Below are positions 1 through 14,587 of a stretch of DNA of 59,879 nucleotides, piece by piece. The DNA lies in assembly GCA_965371965.1 (NCBI GenBank), contig CBDVAM010000004.1:1-59879 (forward strand), written 5' to 3'. Below the pieces are notes generated by a model. The model did no database searches, was not told the DNA's origin, and saw nothing but the letters and a program-made list of their open reading frames with translations. Within the stretch, counting starts at the first letter, position 1; every line of letters begins with the position of its first letter. Source of the DNA: S146-42 sp965371965. Its GTDB lineage: Bacteria > Planctomycetota > Phycisphaerae > Phycisphaerales > UBA1924. The translations under genes were made by a program, and so were the position numbers.

Positions 1-1
1 C

Positions 2-2572
<2,571 letters not shown>

Positions 2573-2584
2573 TCGGAGTTCGCG

Positions 2585-2802
2585 TTGGCGAACGGATGGC
2601 TCAAGCTGACTATGGCGCTGCTGATATTTTCATTCAGTGGTCAGTTGCTGGTCGGACTGGTGAGCTTGGCAGTTGGCGGAACGATTGACGTAAGCCTGGT
2701 GACGCTCATGTTTTGTGCATGGATGGTCGTGGCACTTTGGCCGCAGTACCGGCGAGGCGAAGAGGAAGCGAAAGCAAGTTTGACACCTGATGAGGTGATT
2801 TG

Positions 2803-2803
<1 letters not shown>
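2585..2803 (+). CDS. small two-helix membrane protein between rpoB and rpoC
   Basis: A 72-residue hydrophobic protein of unknown function. It has two predicted membrane helices (about residues 8-31 and 36-54) and a short charged C-terminal tail (RRGEEEAK). The TTG start is supported by GGAG at 2575-2578 with six bases of spacing; an in-frame ATG ten codons in (2612) is the alternative. Its stop overlaps the rpoC start by one base (TGATG), which suggests translational coupling. A membrane protein between rpoB and rpoC is unusual, as the two polymerase genes are normally directly adjacent. I recognise no family. Hydrophobic pattern, ribosome site and exact fit in the operon argue that it is real. 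Confidence 0.65.
2792..2797 (+). promoter_or_regulatory. rpoC ribosome binding site inside the small upstream gene
   Basis: GAGGTG lies five bases before the ATG at 2803. It decides the rpoC start: the ATG at 2803, overlapping the upstream stop, rather than the TTG at 2800. Confidence 0.7.
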
Positions 2804-7188
<4,385 letters not shown>

Positions 7189-7218
7189 GCGGCTCGATCT
7201 GACGATCGATGAATTCCG

Positions 7219-7248
7219 GGCGGGTCCTCGCGGAGGGCCCGCCTTTTT
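7219..7248 (+). terminator. intrinsic terminator of the rpoBC operon
   Basis: An 11-bp GC-rich stem (7219-7229 with 7233-7243, one G-T pair) has a three-base loop and is followed directly by five T. It lies 30 bases after the rpoC stop and just before moxR, so it closes the operon. Confidence 0.9.
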
Positions 7249-7275
7249 CGTGCGCACTCACTACCATGGCATCCC

Positions 7276-8316
7276 ATGACCGACGTGCAGGCACTTGCCA
7301 GGCAGTTCCAGGATGACTACGCGAGGGTGCGCGAGCAGATCGAGCGCATCATCGTGGGCAATCGAGAGGTCATCGACGGGGTGCTGACGTGCCTGTTTGT
7401 GGGCGGGCACGCGCTCTTGGAGGGTCCGCCCGGGATCGGCAAGACGCTGCTGATCCGGACGCTGAGCCAGGCGTTGAGCCTGGATTTCGGGCGGATCCAG
7501 TTCACCCCGGACCTGATGCCCGCGGATATCGCCGGGACGACTGTGGTGCACGAGGTCGAGGGTGTCGGCGGTCGGACGAGCCGCGAGTTCCGATTCCAGC
7601 CCGGGCCGATCTTTGCGCAGATCATCCTCGCCGACGAGATCAACCGGGCGACACCCAAGACCCAGAGCGCGTTGCTCGAGGCGATGCAGGAGCGCAGCGT
7701 CACGGTCGCGGGCACGACCCACATGCTGCCAGAGCCGTTCTTTGTGATGGCGACACAGAATCCGATCGAGCAGGAGGGGACGTATCCGCTGCCCGAGGCC
7801 CAGGTCGATCGGTTCTTCTTCAAGCTGCTGGTGGACTACAGCGATCGGAGCGAGCTGGCGGAGATTTTGAATCGCACCACCGCGGGCGAGGTAGTTACGC
7901 CGGAGGCGGTCCTTGATGGTCCCAGGATCATCGAGCACCAGAAGCTGATCCGGCGGGTGGCGATCGCGCCGCAGATCCAGGATTACGCGATCCGGATGGT
8001 GCTGGCGACGCATCCGAAGGCAAACGACGAAGCGACGAAGCGAAGGAGCGACGAAGGGGTATTCGCGACGCCCATGGTGAACAAGTATGTGCGGTACGGG
8101 GCGAGCCCGCGTGCGGCCCAGGCGCTGGTGCTGGGGGCCAAGTGCCGGGCGCTGCTGGATGGGCGACCCGCGGCGAGCACCGACGACATCCGGGCGATCG
8201 CGCTGGCGGCGTTGCGCCACCGGCTCATCGTGAACTTCGAGGCAGAGGCCGAGGGGGTTACGACCGATGCGATCGTGCGGAATGTTGTGGAGACTTTGCC
8301 GGTGGAGGCGGGGTGA
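7276..8316 (+). CDS. moxR: MoxR-family AAA+ ATPase
   Basis: A MoxR-type AAA+ ATPase of 346 residues, a chaperone-like family that usually works on VWA-domain proteins or metalloenzyme maturation. Walker A is GPPGIGKT (residues 50-57) and Walker B ends in ADEINR (D120, E121). The sensor-1 region is ATQNPIEQEGTYPLPEAQ, and YGASPRA marks the sensor-2 part. Residues about 250-261 (DNA 8025-8057) are a low-complexity stretch, EATKRRSDEG, encoded by repeats of GACGAAGCG. The family does not need it at this site, and the DNA matches repeats found in mqnC. The usual DUF58 partner does not follow; a BatA/VWA gene occurs 5 kb away in another operon. The ATG at 7276 is the natural start. Confidence 0.95.
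   Translation: MTDVQALARQFQDDYARVREQIERIIVGNREVIDGVLTCLFVGGHALLEGPPGIGKTLLIRTLSQALSLDFGRIQFTPDLMPADIAGTTVVHEVEGVGGRTSREFRFQPGPIFAQIILADEINRATPKTQSALLEAMQERSVTVAGTTHMLPEPFFVMATQNPIEQEGTYPLPEAQVDRFFFKLLVDYSDRSELAEILNRTTAGEVVTPEAVLDGPRIIEHQKLIRRVAIAPQIQDYAIRMVLATHPKANDEATKRRSDEGVFATPMVNKYVRYGASPRAAQALVLGAKCRALLDGRPAASTDDIRAIALAALRHRLIVNFEAEAEGVTTDAIVRNVVETLPVEAG
8025..8057 (+). repeat. GACGAAGCG-type short repeat inside moxR
   Basis: Thirty-three bases of imperfect CGACGAAG repeats, in frame within moxR. The same motif family occurs as an inverted pair inside mqnC (16909-16944 and 17001-17034). Its position in a loop-tolerant part of the protein suggests insertion without loss of reading frame. 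Confidence 0.6.
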
Positions 8317-8359
8317 GGGCGGCTTGAACTGATCATGAGCCTCCGCGGCTGGCGGTGCA

Positions 8360-8393
8360 TTCCAGGACGAACAGTGAGGTTCTTGGCGTCGTA
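8360..8393 (+). repeat. 34-base leader repeat, copy 1
   Basis: This stretch begins TTCCAGGA and ends GGCGTCGTA. It is identical at 33 of 34 positions to 8993-9026 and lies eight bases before a start codon in both cases. It marks a duplicated regulatory leader or a recent tandem gene duplication. Confidence 0.8.
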
Positions 8394-8401
8394 GTGCGGG
8401 C

Positions 8402-8800
8402 ATGACGCGTCGCCAAAGCGATCTCGTGGTAGGGATCGGGTTGCTTGCGGTCACGCTTGTTCTGGCGATAAGCATTGGTGTTCGCGGGTGGCTGATCGAC
8501 GATGGATTGATCAACGTCGATTGGACCGATGATCGGATCGAGCAGTCTATCGCCACAGGGGATGAGATTGTTGCGGCGTTGGAGTCGTACAAGTCGGCGA
8601 ATGGCGGTTATCCCGCGTCGCTGGACGAGCTTGTTCCAGTGCATATCGCGACGATTGAACCGCCGGTTGCTGGCGTGAAGAAATGGAACTACCGACGCGT
8701 GCCGCGCGGTGGCTATCAGCTTATCTTTGGTGCGAATGGAGCGGAGTATCCGAGTCGATATTACACATCTCAGGATGGCAAGTGGCGTGTAGATGAGTAG
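8402..8800 (+). CDS. pseudopilin-like exported protein, paralogue 1
   Basis: A 132-residue protein of unknown exact role. A single N-terminal membrane helix (about residues 8-28, DLVVGIGLLAVTLVLAI) is followed by a region with AALESYKSANGGYPASLDEL. This resembles the early part of type II secretion pseudopilins and similar type IV pilin-like proteins, where a helix leads into a YP..LdeL segment. No classical prepilin peptidase site (G then F and E) is visible, so processing is uncertain. The protein 9035-9424 is a paralogue with the same plan and order of motifs. There is no strong ribosome site; the ATG is placed by the shared leader. Confidence 0.7.
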   Translation: MTRRQSDLVVGIGLLAVTLVLAISIGVRGWLIDDGLINVDWTDDRIEQSIATGDEIVAALESYKSANGGYPASLDELVPVHIATIEPPVAGVKKWNYRRVPRGGYQLIFGANGAEYPSRYYTSQDGKWRVDE

Positions 8801-8893
8801 GTCTGTGGGATTTAGAGAGGAAGCCACGAGAGATGGACCCTCCATGACTCAAGCCACTGTGGGGCGTTCGGGTTGGCGATGGCGCGTTCGAGC

Positions 8894-8976
8894 GCCGCTC
8901 CGCGGCTGTGATAACAAGAGCGATCTTCGAGGGGCTCTCGCCCCTCGCCAAGATCGTCTGGCCGCTCCGCGGCTGT
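8894..8976 (+). repeat. hairpin element flanked by 16-base direct repeats
   Basis: A 15-bp inverted repeat (CGATCTTCGAGGGGC at 8921-8935, its complement at 8940-8956 with a two-base bulge) surrounds a four-base loop. The sequence GCCGCTCCGCGGCTGT flanks it exactly on both sides (8894-8909 and 8961-8976). The layout looks like a small mobile or REP-type element between the two pseudopilin-like genes. There is no T run after the stem, so a terminator role is only possible. Confidence 0.65.
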
Positions 8977-8992
8977 CGGAACTGGCGAAGTG

Positions 8993-9026
8993 TTCCAGGA
9001 TGAACAGTGAGGTTCTTGGCGTCGTA
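8993..9026 (+). repeat. 34-base leader repeat, copy 2
   Basis: Second copy of the leader at 8360-8393, differing at one base and placed eight bases before the start of the second pseudopilin-like gene. Confidence 0.8.
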
Positions 9027-9034
9027 TCGCTTGC

Positions 9035-9424
9035 ATGCAACGGCCGCGCAGGATTGATTTGGCGATCGGAGTGTTGGGTGGTGCGGTACTTGTTGCGTTG
9101 GGACTCCTTGTCCATCAGGTGCTGATCGACGAGGGACTGATCCACTGGAGCGAGGATCGGATCGAGCGATCGATCACGAGCGGACTCAATATTGTCTCGG
9201 CCATCGATGCTTACAAGGCCACCCATGGCGAGTATCCGCAAGAGCTCGATGAGCTTACGCCGCAGGTTCTCAATACTGTTCCAATGCCCGTTGCTGGGAC
9301 CAAACGGTGGGTCTATCGGGTGATGGACGACGACTCCTACCGGCTCTCATTCGGATCCGGGCGCGACCATTACCCAAGTGTCACCTACTTATCAAGAGAG
9401 CGGACGTGGCGACGCGACGAATAG
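9035..9424 (+). CDS. pseudopilin-like exported protein, paralogue 2
   Basis: A 129-residue paralogue of 8402-8800. It shares the N-terminal membrane helix (LAIGVLGGAVLVALGLLV), the segment LIDEGLI, the motif DRIERSITSG, the block YKATHGEYPQELDELTP and the motif PVAGTKRWVYR. The product is predicted to be anchored by the helix with the rest outside the cytoplasm. Function is unknown; a pilin-like or minor pseudopilin role is inference from the helix plus YP..LDEL pattern. Upstream is a repeat of the leader of its paralogue, so both copies may be expressed alike. The two proteins have diverged considerably while the leader has not. Confidence 0.7.
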   Translation: MQRPRRIDLAIGVLGGAVLVALGLLVHQVLIDEGLIHWSEDRIERSITSGLNIVSAIDAYKATHGEYPQELDELTPQVLNTVPMPVAGTKRWVYRVMDDDSYRLSFGSGRDHYPSVTYLSRERTWRRDE

Positions 9425-9500
9425 ATCAGAATAGTTGTGAGCCTGTCACGCTCGCGATCCGGTGATCACCCAGGCGAGCAACACGCCGGATGACCTACGT

Positions 9501-10250
9501 TCACGAGTGCTTCGTCCCATTCCCCGCATGCAACTGCGGCACATCGCGCGTCGGCTCGTTCTCGATCCAGACCAACCGATACACCACCGCCGCGGCACAT
9601 GCCCCAAGGATCGGCGCCGCCCAGTAGACCCAATGGAGCTTGCCGAGGGTTTCTCTGCTCAGGTAGATCGCCGGGCCGAAGGTGCGGGCGGGGTTCATGC
9701 TGGAGCCGGTGAGCGGGCCGAAGGCGAGGATGCACATCGCGACGGTGAGCCCGACGCAGAATCCGCCGAGTTTGTGGCCTCGATCATCGACGACGGTGGC
9801 GAGGATGACGAACATGAGCGCGAAGGTCTGGATGAACTCCAGGCCGAACAGACGCCCGGCGTTGGCGGTCTCGCCCGTGCTGAATCGTCCGAGGGTTGCG
9901 CCGAGGTGCACCTGATCGCTGTTGGCGAGGTCGGCACCCAGGAGGAGCATGAGCATGCCGGCGGCGCACGCCGCGGCGAACAGTTGCACGCAGATGAAGA
10001 CGACGCCCCGCTTGGGCGCTTCCTTGCCGATGAGGATCAGGCCGACCGTGACGGCGGGGTTGAACTGGGCACCGGAGATGTACATGCACGCGGTGATGAA
10101 GACGCTGAGGGAAATGCCGTGCGCGAGGGCGACGGTGATCAGGCTGCCGGCACCGATCGCGTCCTGAGTCAGGATGATCGACCCGGCTCCGAAGAACACC
10201 AGCGCGAACGTGCCGATGAACTCCGCGACGCTTGGGCGAAAGAGCTGCAT
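9501..10250 (-). CDS. aquaporin / MIP family channel
   Basis: A membrane channel for water or small neutral solutes, 249 residues with six helices. The two half-helix signatures are both perfect: NPAVT (residues 64-68) and NPART (186-190). The selectivity filter appears to be His44, an Ile near 174 and Arg189. This is closer to the pattern of plant tonoplast TIP channels than to AqpZ (Phe, His, Arg) or GlpF (Trp, Gly, Arg), so substrates beyond water, such as urea or ammonia, are possible. I chose the ATG at 10250 (MQLFRPSVAEF), because the 25 residues possible upstream look non-coding and extend toward the divergent promoter region. It is transcribed away from 10360-11985. Confidence 0.93.
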   Translation of the reverse strand: MQLFRPSVAEFIGTFALVFFGAGSIILTQDAIGAGSLITVALAHGISLSVFITACMYISGAQFNPAVTVGLILIGKEAPKRGVVFICVQLFAAACAAGMLMLLLGADLANSDQVHLGATLGRFSTGETANAGRLFGLEFIQTFALMFVILATVVDDRGHKLGGFCVGLTVAMCILAFGPLTGSSMNPARTFGPAIYLSRETLGKLHWVYWAAPILGACAAAVVYRLVWIENEPTRDVPQLHAGNGTKHS

Positions 10251-10359
10251 GAAGAGATCCCCTTGAGAGTTCGACGGGCCGGATTCTGGCGGGCGTGTGA
10301 TACTCGAATCGACCGCCGGCCGCAACCGGGGCCAACAATCCGGCGCATCGGAGAGACCT

Positions 10360-11985
10360 GTGCGCCAGATCCTAGTTTACTTGCTCAGCCTGATTCTTGC
10401 CGCTCGCGTTTTCGGCGAGATCACGCCCGTGCCGCGGGTGGTGGGGGTGGTGCCAGGATCGATGCTGGTGGTGCCGGTGCGCCTGGGCGACCCGCGCGAC
10501 CGTCTGAGCGTGCCGGTGTGCCGATTCGAGGTCGGCGGCATGGGCGAGGTCGAGCTGGTCTGGTTCTCGATTGGGGCGGGGCAGGGCGTTCGCACGCCGC
10601 TGCGAGCATGGCTCGGGGTCGATCGGACCTGGCGGACGGTCGCCGCGGCGGAGGCGGGGGCGGGCGACGGCCTTGGGTTCTGGGGATTGTGCCTGGGCGT
10701 GGCGGGCGATGCGCAGGGCTCGCTGTGGATCGGCGAGCGGCTTGTGCGAACGCGGATGATCGCGAGCGGGCAGGGCCTTGGGATGCTGGTGGAGGTCGAA
10801 TCTTCACCCGATCTGATCGCGGCGCTCGAAGCCGAGGCGACCGATCCATTCCGATTCTGGCACGCTCAGCTTGTGCTGGGTCAGGACGGCGTCGGCGAGG
10901 TCCGCTTTGGGAATGAGAAACTTTCGGCGTGGGCGAGGGGGCTGAGCGTCTCGTGGCAACTGGCGCTGGGTGAACTCCGCCGAACCAATCCGGATCTGGC
11001 CCGCACGCTGGCGGCACGCCTCTGGCGCACGGCTCACTTGGGTGGTGGGGGAGAGGTCGCATGGGCGGTGTGGCCGCAATCGCCGCGGGCGATGAACGAA
11101 CTGCTTGAGATGCTGCTCGATCCGACGCGAACGGGCGATCGGCGGGCGGCGATGGTCGAGCTCTGGCTCGACGAGCGGGCCCGTATCTTGTCTTGGATGA
11201 TCGATCCGTTCAGTGGTGGACGGGGGGCGACGGTCGGGCTGGTCAATCTCCATGACAAAGCCGAGATCGCATGGTTGTGGGAGCAGAGGCGGGGCGCGGC
11301 GTCGCCCACGGAGCTGGCACCCGGCGAGATGACACGCATCGAGCTGGCATCGGACGGCCTTGATGCGACGTGGGAGATCCGCACGAGCGCCTGGACGATG
11401 CGCGTGCCGGTGTCGGGTGGTGCGATCGGGCTGCGCCCGCCGGGGGCGTTGCTCGGGCCGTTGCTCGAGGATTGGACGCTCGAATCGTTCGAGGGTCGGC
11501 GCGGTGCGGCATCGAGCGAGCCCCGGGTTCGAGCGTTGCTGTATCGCGTGCCGGTGGTGACGGCGCGAGCGGGCGATGGCGCGACGCCTGGCGTTCTTCT
11601 GCGATACGAGGATCGCGTTCGTTACGTCTGGAGGCTGCATCTCGAAGGACGAGGCGATGAAGGATCGACGGTGCGGGTCTGGCTCGGGCCGCAGGGGAGT
11701 GCGAGGCATGTGCTGCGCTGTTCGAGCGAGGGTTGGATCGCCGACGATCTTCGCGGTGGGGGGCGTCAGCCGGTTGACGCGGCTCGCGAAGGAGATCGCT
11801 GGGTGATTCAGATCGATCTGCCCGCGGGCGCGAGTGAGCGCGATGGCTTGCTGCATATTGGTCTCGAGCGTTTGGATGCGCGGGGCGTGCGATCGAGCTG
11901 GCCTGCTGCGCGTCTTCCGTGGGACAATGAGCCCGCGCGGATGGTCTTTGATGCGAACACATGGCTGGGATTGGGTGGCGACTAG
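10360..11985 (+). CDS. exported protein of unknown function
   Basis: A 541-residue protein starting at GTG 10360, after a purine-rich GGAGAGA. A signal peptide is visible (VRQILVYLLSLILAARVFG, cleavage probably just after). The rest is rich in beta-type sequence with no membrane helix, and contains a Trp-rich motif block around residues 130-190 (DPFRFWHAQLVLGQ). The C-terminal part has LEGRGDEGSTVRVWLGP, like sugar-binding or carbohydrate-active beta-sandwich proteins, but I cannot assign a family. Its stop codon shares the four bases CTAG with the stop of the opposing BatA/VWA gene (both read TAG). An extracytoplasmic role is inference from the signal peptide. Confidence 0.75.
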   Translation: MRQILVYLLSLILAARVFGEITPVPRVVGVVPGSMLVVPVRLGDPRDRLSVPVCRFEVGGMGEVELVWFSIGAGQGVRTPLRAWLGVDRTWRTVAAAEAGAGDGLGFWGLCLGVAGDAQGSLWIGERLVRTRMIASGQGLGMLVEVESSPDLIAALEAEATDPFRFWHAQLVLGQDGVGEVRFGNEKLSAWARGLSVSWQLALGELRRTNPDLARTLAARLWRTAHLGGGGEVAWAVWPQSPRAMNELLEMLLDPTRTGDRRAAMVELWLDERARILSWMIDPFSGGRGATVGLVNLHDKAEIAWLWEQRRGAASPTELAPGEMTRIELASDGLDATWEIRTSAWTMRVPVSGGAIGLRPPGALLGPLLEDWTLESFEGRRGAASSEPRVRALLYRVPVVTARAGDGATPGVLLRYEDRVRYVWRLHLEGRGDEGSTVRVWLGPQGSARHVLRCSSEGWIADDLRGGGRQPVDAAREGDRWVIQIDLPAGASERDGLLHIGLERLDARGVRSSWPAARLPWDNEPARMVFDANTWLGLGGD

Positions 11986-13949
11986 ACGCGCATGCGCATG
12001 GCGTAGAGGAGCCATTCGAGGGTCAGCAGGACTGCGGCGGCGATGACCAGCCATGTCCAGATCTCGGTCGGTGCCGCTTCGCCCTCGCCCGAGCCGGCGA
12101 GGACCTGCCCGCCGATGCGGAGCTCCGGGCGAGAGGCGATCGCGCTCTCGCGTTGGCTGAGGAGATTGACGGCGACCGTCGGGATGGTCGCGCCGCCAAC
12201 AGCGTACACGCCGACGCGATCGATCACGCCGAGGGCGACCGGAGTCATCGGGTCGCTTGCGGCCCGGTCGATGAGCATCTCGCCGGTGTCGTCGGTCAGT
12301 GTGATCCTTGTTGCGCCCTCCTGGGGCAGGAGCCGGATGAGTTCGCCGGTGCGATAGGCGATGGCGTTGGCGGATGTCGAGCTGGTGAGATACTCCACGG
12401 CGTTGGCCAGGAAGATGGGCAGACCCGCGTCGATCCAGTTGGAGTAGTACAAATCGAACCCGACGAGCAGCACGTCGGCGCGTGGGCGGCTCCAGAGCGA
12501 GATCAGGGGGGCGTTGCGCCCCATCGCGAGCGGGTGGAACCCGTCGTCGTCGGGCAGCGCGATCCCGCGCGAGACGACGACCGCGTCCATCGAGACGCCG
12601 CGCATGATCGGATGTTCGCGGTCCCAGCTCACGACGTCGGTGGCGCCGGAATCGGTTGGCGGTTCGATCGGGCCGTCTGGTGGAACGATCTGCGACGGTG
12701 CGATGCCAAAGGCGATGATCGGCGCGTCAAGCTGGATGCTCTGGGGCAGCGCCACGCCGTCGAGCACGACGAGATCCGCCGAGCGAATGAGGATCTGCTC
12801 TCGCGCGGACACCGAGAGCGGGCTTGTGATGAACTCCAGCGAGCGGGGGCGGAGCTCTCGCAGGACGGTGTCGAGGATGAATCGGGCGGCGTCGCTTGGT
12901 GGGCCATCGCGCACGACGACGATCGCCGGGCGGGTCGGCGGGGGCAGATACAACCCGGCGGTGTCGTCGCTGGCGAGCGCATCGGGGCGATCGATTGACG
13001 CGAGCAGCAGGCCCCCGGCGCTATCGAGAAACTCGAACGTCAGCGGGCGCTCGGCGAGGGAATCGCCTGTGCTGGGCGGGTCGAATGAGATGGGCTGGCG
13101 ACCGATGAGCTCGGCGTCGCGTGTGAAAGAGACCGTCAGGCCCGCGCCCGGGTCGGTGCTCTGGATGCGCACGAAGGCGCGCACGAGGGTGGGGTCCTCG
13201 AAATCTCGCGTCGCCGAGATGGCGGTGATGGCGACGTTATTGAGCGGGAGTTGCGGCGCGATGCGCTCGAAGCGGGGCGATGCGCCGGCGATCGCCAGAG
13301 GTTCCGATAGAACCTCGCCGGCGTCTGAGTACACGACCGCGATCGCCGAGGGAGCGGCTTCGCCCTCTTCAGAGCCCGCGCGGGACATGGCGATCTGCGT
13401 CTCTGCGAGCGCCAACGCTCCAACAAGGTTGGCGGGCTGATCGCTGGGTTCGATGGCATCGATCGCGCGTTCGATCGCGCTGAGATCGCGGGTGGGTGAG
13501 GCGATGGATCGGGGCTCGCTGGCGTAGGTGATCGCCGAGGCCATGCCGGAGAATCCGCCCTTGCGGAGCGAGGCGACGAACGCGCGTGCGCGCCGCTTCG
13601 CCTCGTTGAGCCTGGATTGCCCGTCGTCGGCATCGGTCGCCGACATCGACGCCGAGCGGTCGATGATGAGGATGACCAGGTCGGCGCGGGATGCTCCGGC
13701 GTCGATAGCCGGGCGGGCCAGCGCCGCCAGCAGCAGCGCCAGGATCAGGATCGACAGCAGCAGCAGCCACGACGGGCGGAGCCATCGGAACGGCACGTTC
13801 GCCTGCAAGTCTTGCACGGCCTGGTCCCAGAGCATCGTCGAGCCCACGCGGACGGGGCGGCGACGCAGCTTGAGCAGGAAGAACGTGATCAGAATCGGCA
13901 CGGTAATCGCCGCGGCGATGATGGCCGGGATGGGTGAGAGGAGCGTCAC
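11982..13949 (-). CDS. BatA-type VWA-domain membrane protein
   Basis: A 655-residue protein. The N-terminus has two membrane helices (residues 5-26 and 58-78) around the motif RPVRVGSTMLWDQAVQDLQAN, typical of the BatA/aerotolerance N-terminal domain. A von Willebrand factor A domain follows, with the metal site D97-x-S99-x-S101 (IDRSASMSA). The C-terminus has one more helix (WTWLVIAAAVLLTLEWLLY). Such proteins usually pair with MoxR and DUF58 proteins in envelope stress or assembly; here a moxR gene lies 5 kb away on the other strand. The GTG start at 13949 overlaps the rlmE stop (GTGA), so it is translationally coupled as the last gene of the mqnC operon. Confidence 0.9.
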   Translation of the reverse strand: MTLLSPIPAIIAAAITVPILITFFLLKLRRRPVRVGSTMLWDQAVQDLQANVPFRWLRPSWLLLLSILILALLLAALARPAIDAGASRADLVILIIDRSASMSATDADDGQSRLNEAKRRARAFVASLRKGGFSGMASAITYASEPRSIASPTRDLSAIERAIDAIEPSDQPANLVGALALAETQIAMSRAGSEEGEAAPSAIAVVYSDAGEVLSEPLAIAGASPRFERIAPQLPLNNVAITAISATRDFEDPTLVRAFVRIQSTDPGAGLTVSFTRDAELIGRQPISFDPPSTGDSLAERPLTFEFLDSAGGLLLASIDRPDALASDDTAGLYLPPPTRPAIVVVRDGPPSDAARFILDTVLRELRPRSLEFITSPLSVSAREQILIRSADLVVLDGVALPQSIQLDAPIIAFGIAPSQIVPPDGPIEPPTDSGATDVVSWDREHPIMRGVSMDAVVVSRGIALPDDDGFHPLAMGRNAPLISLWSRPRADVLLVGFDLYYSNWIDAGLPIFLANAVEYLTSSTSANAIAYRTGELIRLLPQEGATRITLTDDTGEMLIDRAASDPMTPVALGVIDRVGVYAVGGATIPTVAVNLLSQRESAIASRPELRIGGQVLAGSGEGEAAPTEIWTWLVIAAAVLLTLEWLLYAMRMRV

Positions 13950-14563
13950 GCCAGATCTTTCGGCGCTTGGGCCGCCTTCGGTTGATAGCCGGTCGCGATG
14001 ACGAACATCTCGCGGCTGACATCGCGGCTGGCCTTGGGCTTGAAGCCGCGGGCGTCCTTGAAGAGCGACTTGGTGCGGGCGAGAAGTTCCGGATAGGTCT
14101 CGCCCTCGAGGGCCTTCATTGCCAGGTTGCCCTTGGTTCGTAGCAGGCTCGGCAGCACGTCGAGGACGCGCTCGCACAGGCGCACGGATCGCACGCCGTC
14201 GCCCGCGCCGGTCGTGTTGGGGGCCATGTCCGAGATGACGACATCGAACGCGAGGCCGGATTCGCCGAGCAGGACATTGGTGTCCAGCTCGTTCATATCG
14301 CCCACGAGGGTGTGGACGTTTGCTGCGATGGCGTCACGGACCTCCTTGAGATCGACGCCGACGACGATGCCCTTGGGTCCGACGAATTCGCTGGCGACCT
14401 GGAGCCAGGATCCAGGCGCACAGCCGAGATCGAGCACGCGGTCGCCCCGTTTGATGATCTTCTTGCGTTCCTGGATTTCCAGGAGCTTGTATGCCGAGCG
14501 AGCGAGATAGCCCTCGGCCTTGGCCTGCTTGAAGTACTGGTCGTGGAGGATTCGGCGGGACAT
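13946..14563 (-). CDS. rlmE: 23S rRNA 2'-O-ribose methyltransferase RlmE
   Basis: SAM-dependent methyltransferase of the FtsJ/RlmE family, which methylates the 2'-OH of a uridine in the A-loop of 23S rRNA. It has 205 residues, close to the family length. The SAM motif is VLDLGCAPGSWLQVA (43-57), and the catalytic tetrad K26 (SAYKL), D112 (SDMAPN), K150 (AMKALEGE) and E185 (SREMFVIA) is complete. The ATG at 14563 (MSRRILHDQYF) fits the family better than an upstream in-frame start. It sits 24 bases after the DUF2325 gene and overlaps the next gene by three bases. Confidence 0.95.
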   Translation of the reverse strand: MSRRILHDQYFKQAKAEGYLARSAYKLLEIQERKKIIKRGDRVLDLGCAPGSWLQVASEFVGPKGIVVGVDLKEVRDAIAANVHTLVGDMNELDTNVLLGESGLAFDVVISDMAPNTTGAGDGVRSVRLCERVLDVLPSLLRTKGNLAMKALEGETYPELLARTKSLFKDARGFKPKASRDVSREMFVIATGYQPKAAQAPKDLA

Positions 14564-14587
14564 GCCGAGACGATATGCGAGCAAGGC

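Noticed and set aside
8793..9125. Short open frame between the two pseudopilin-like genes
   Set aside because: It spans the hairpin element and the leader repeat and overlaps a better-supported gene in another frame.
9462..10916. Open frame on the plus strand across the aquaporin gene
   Set aside because: The aquaporin motifs are on the other strand; the plus frame is low-complexity and unlike any protein.
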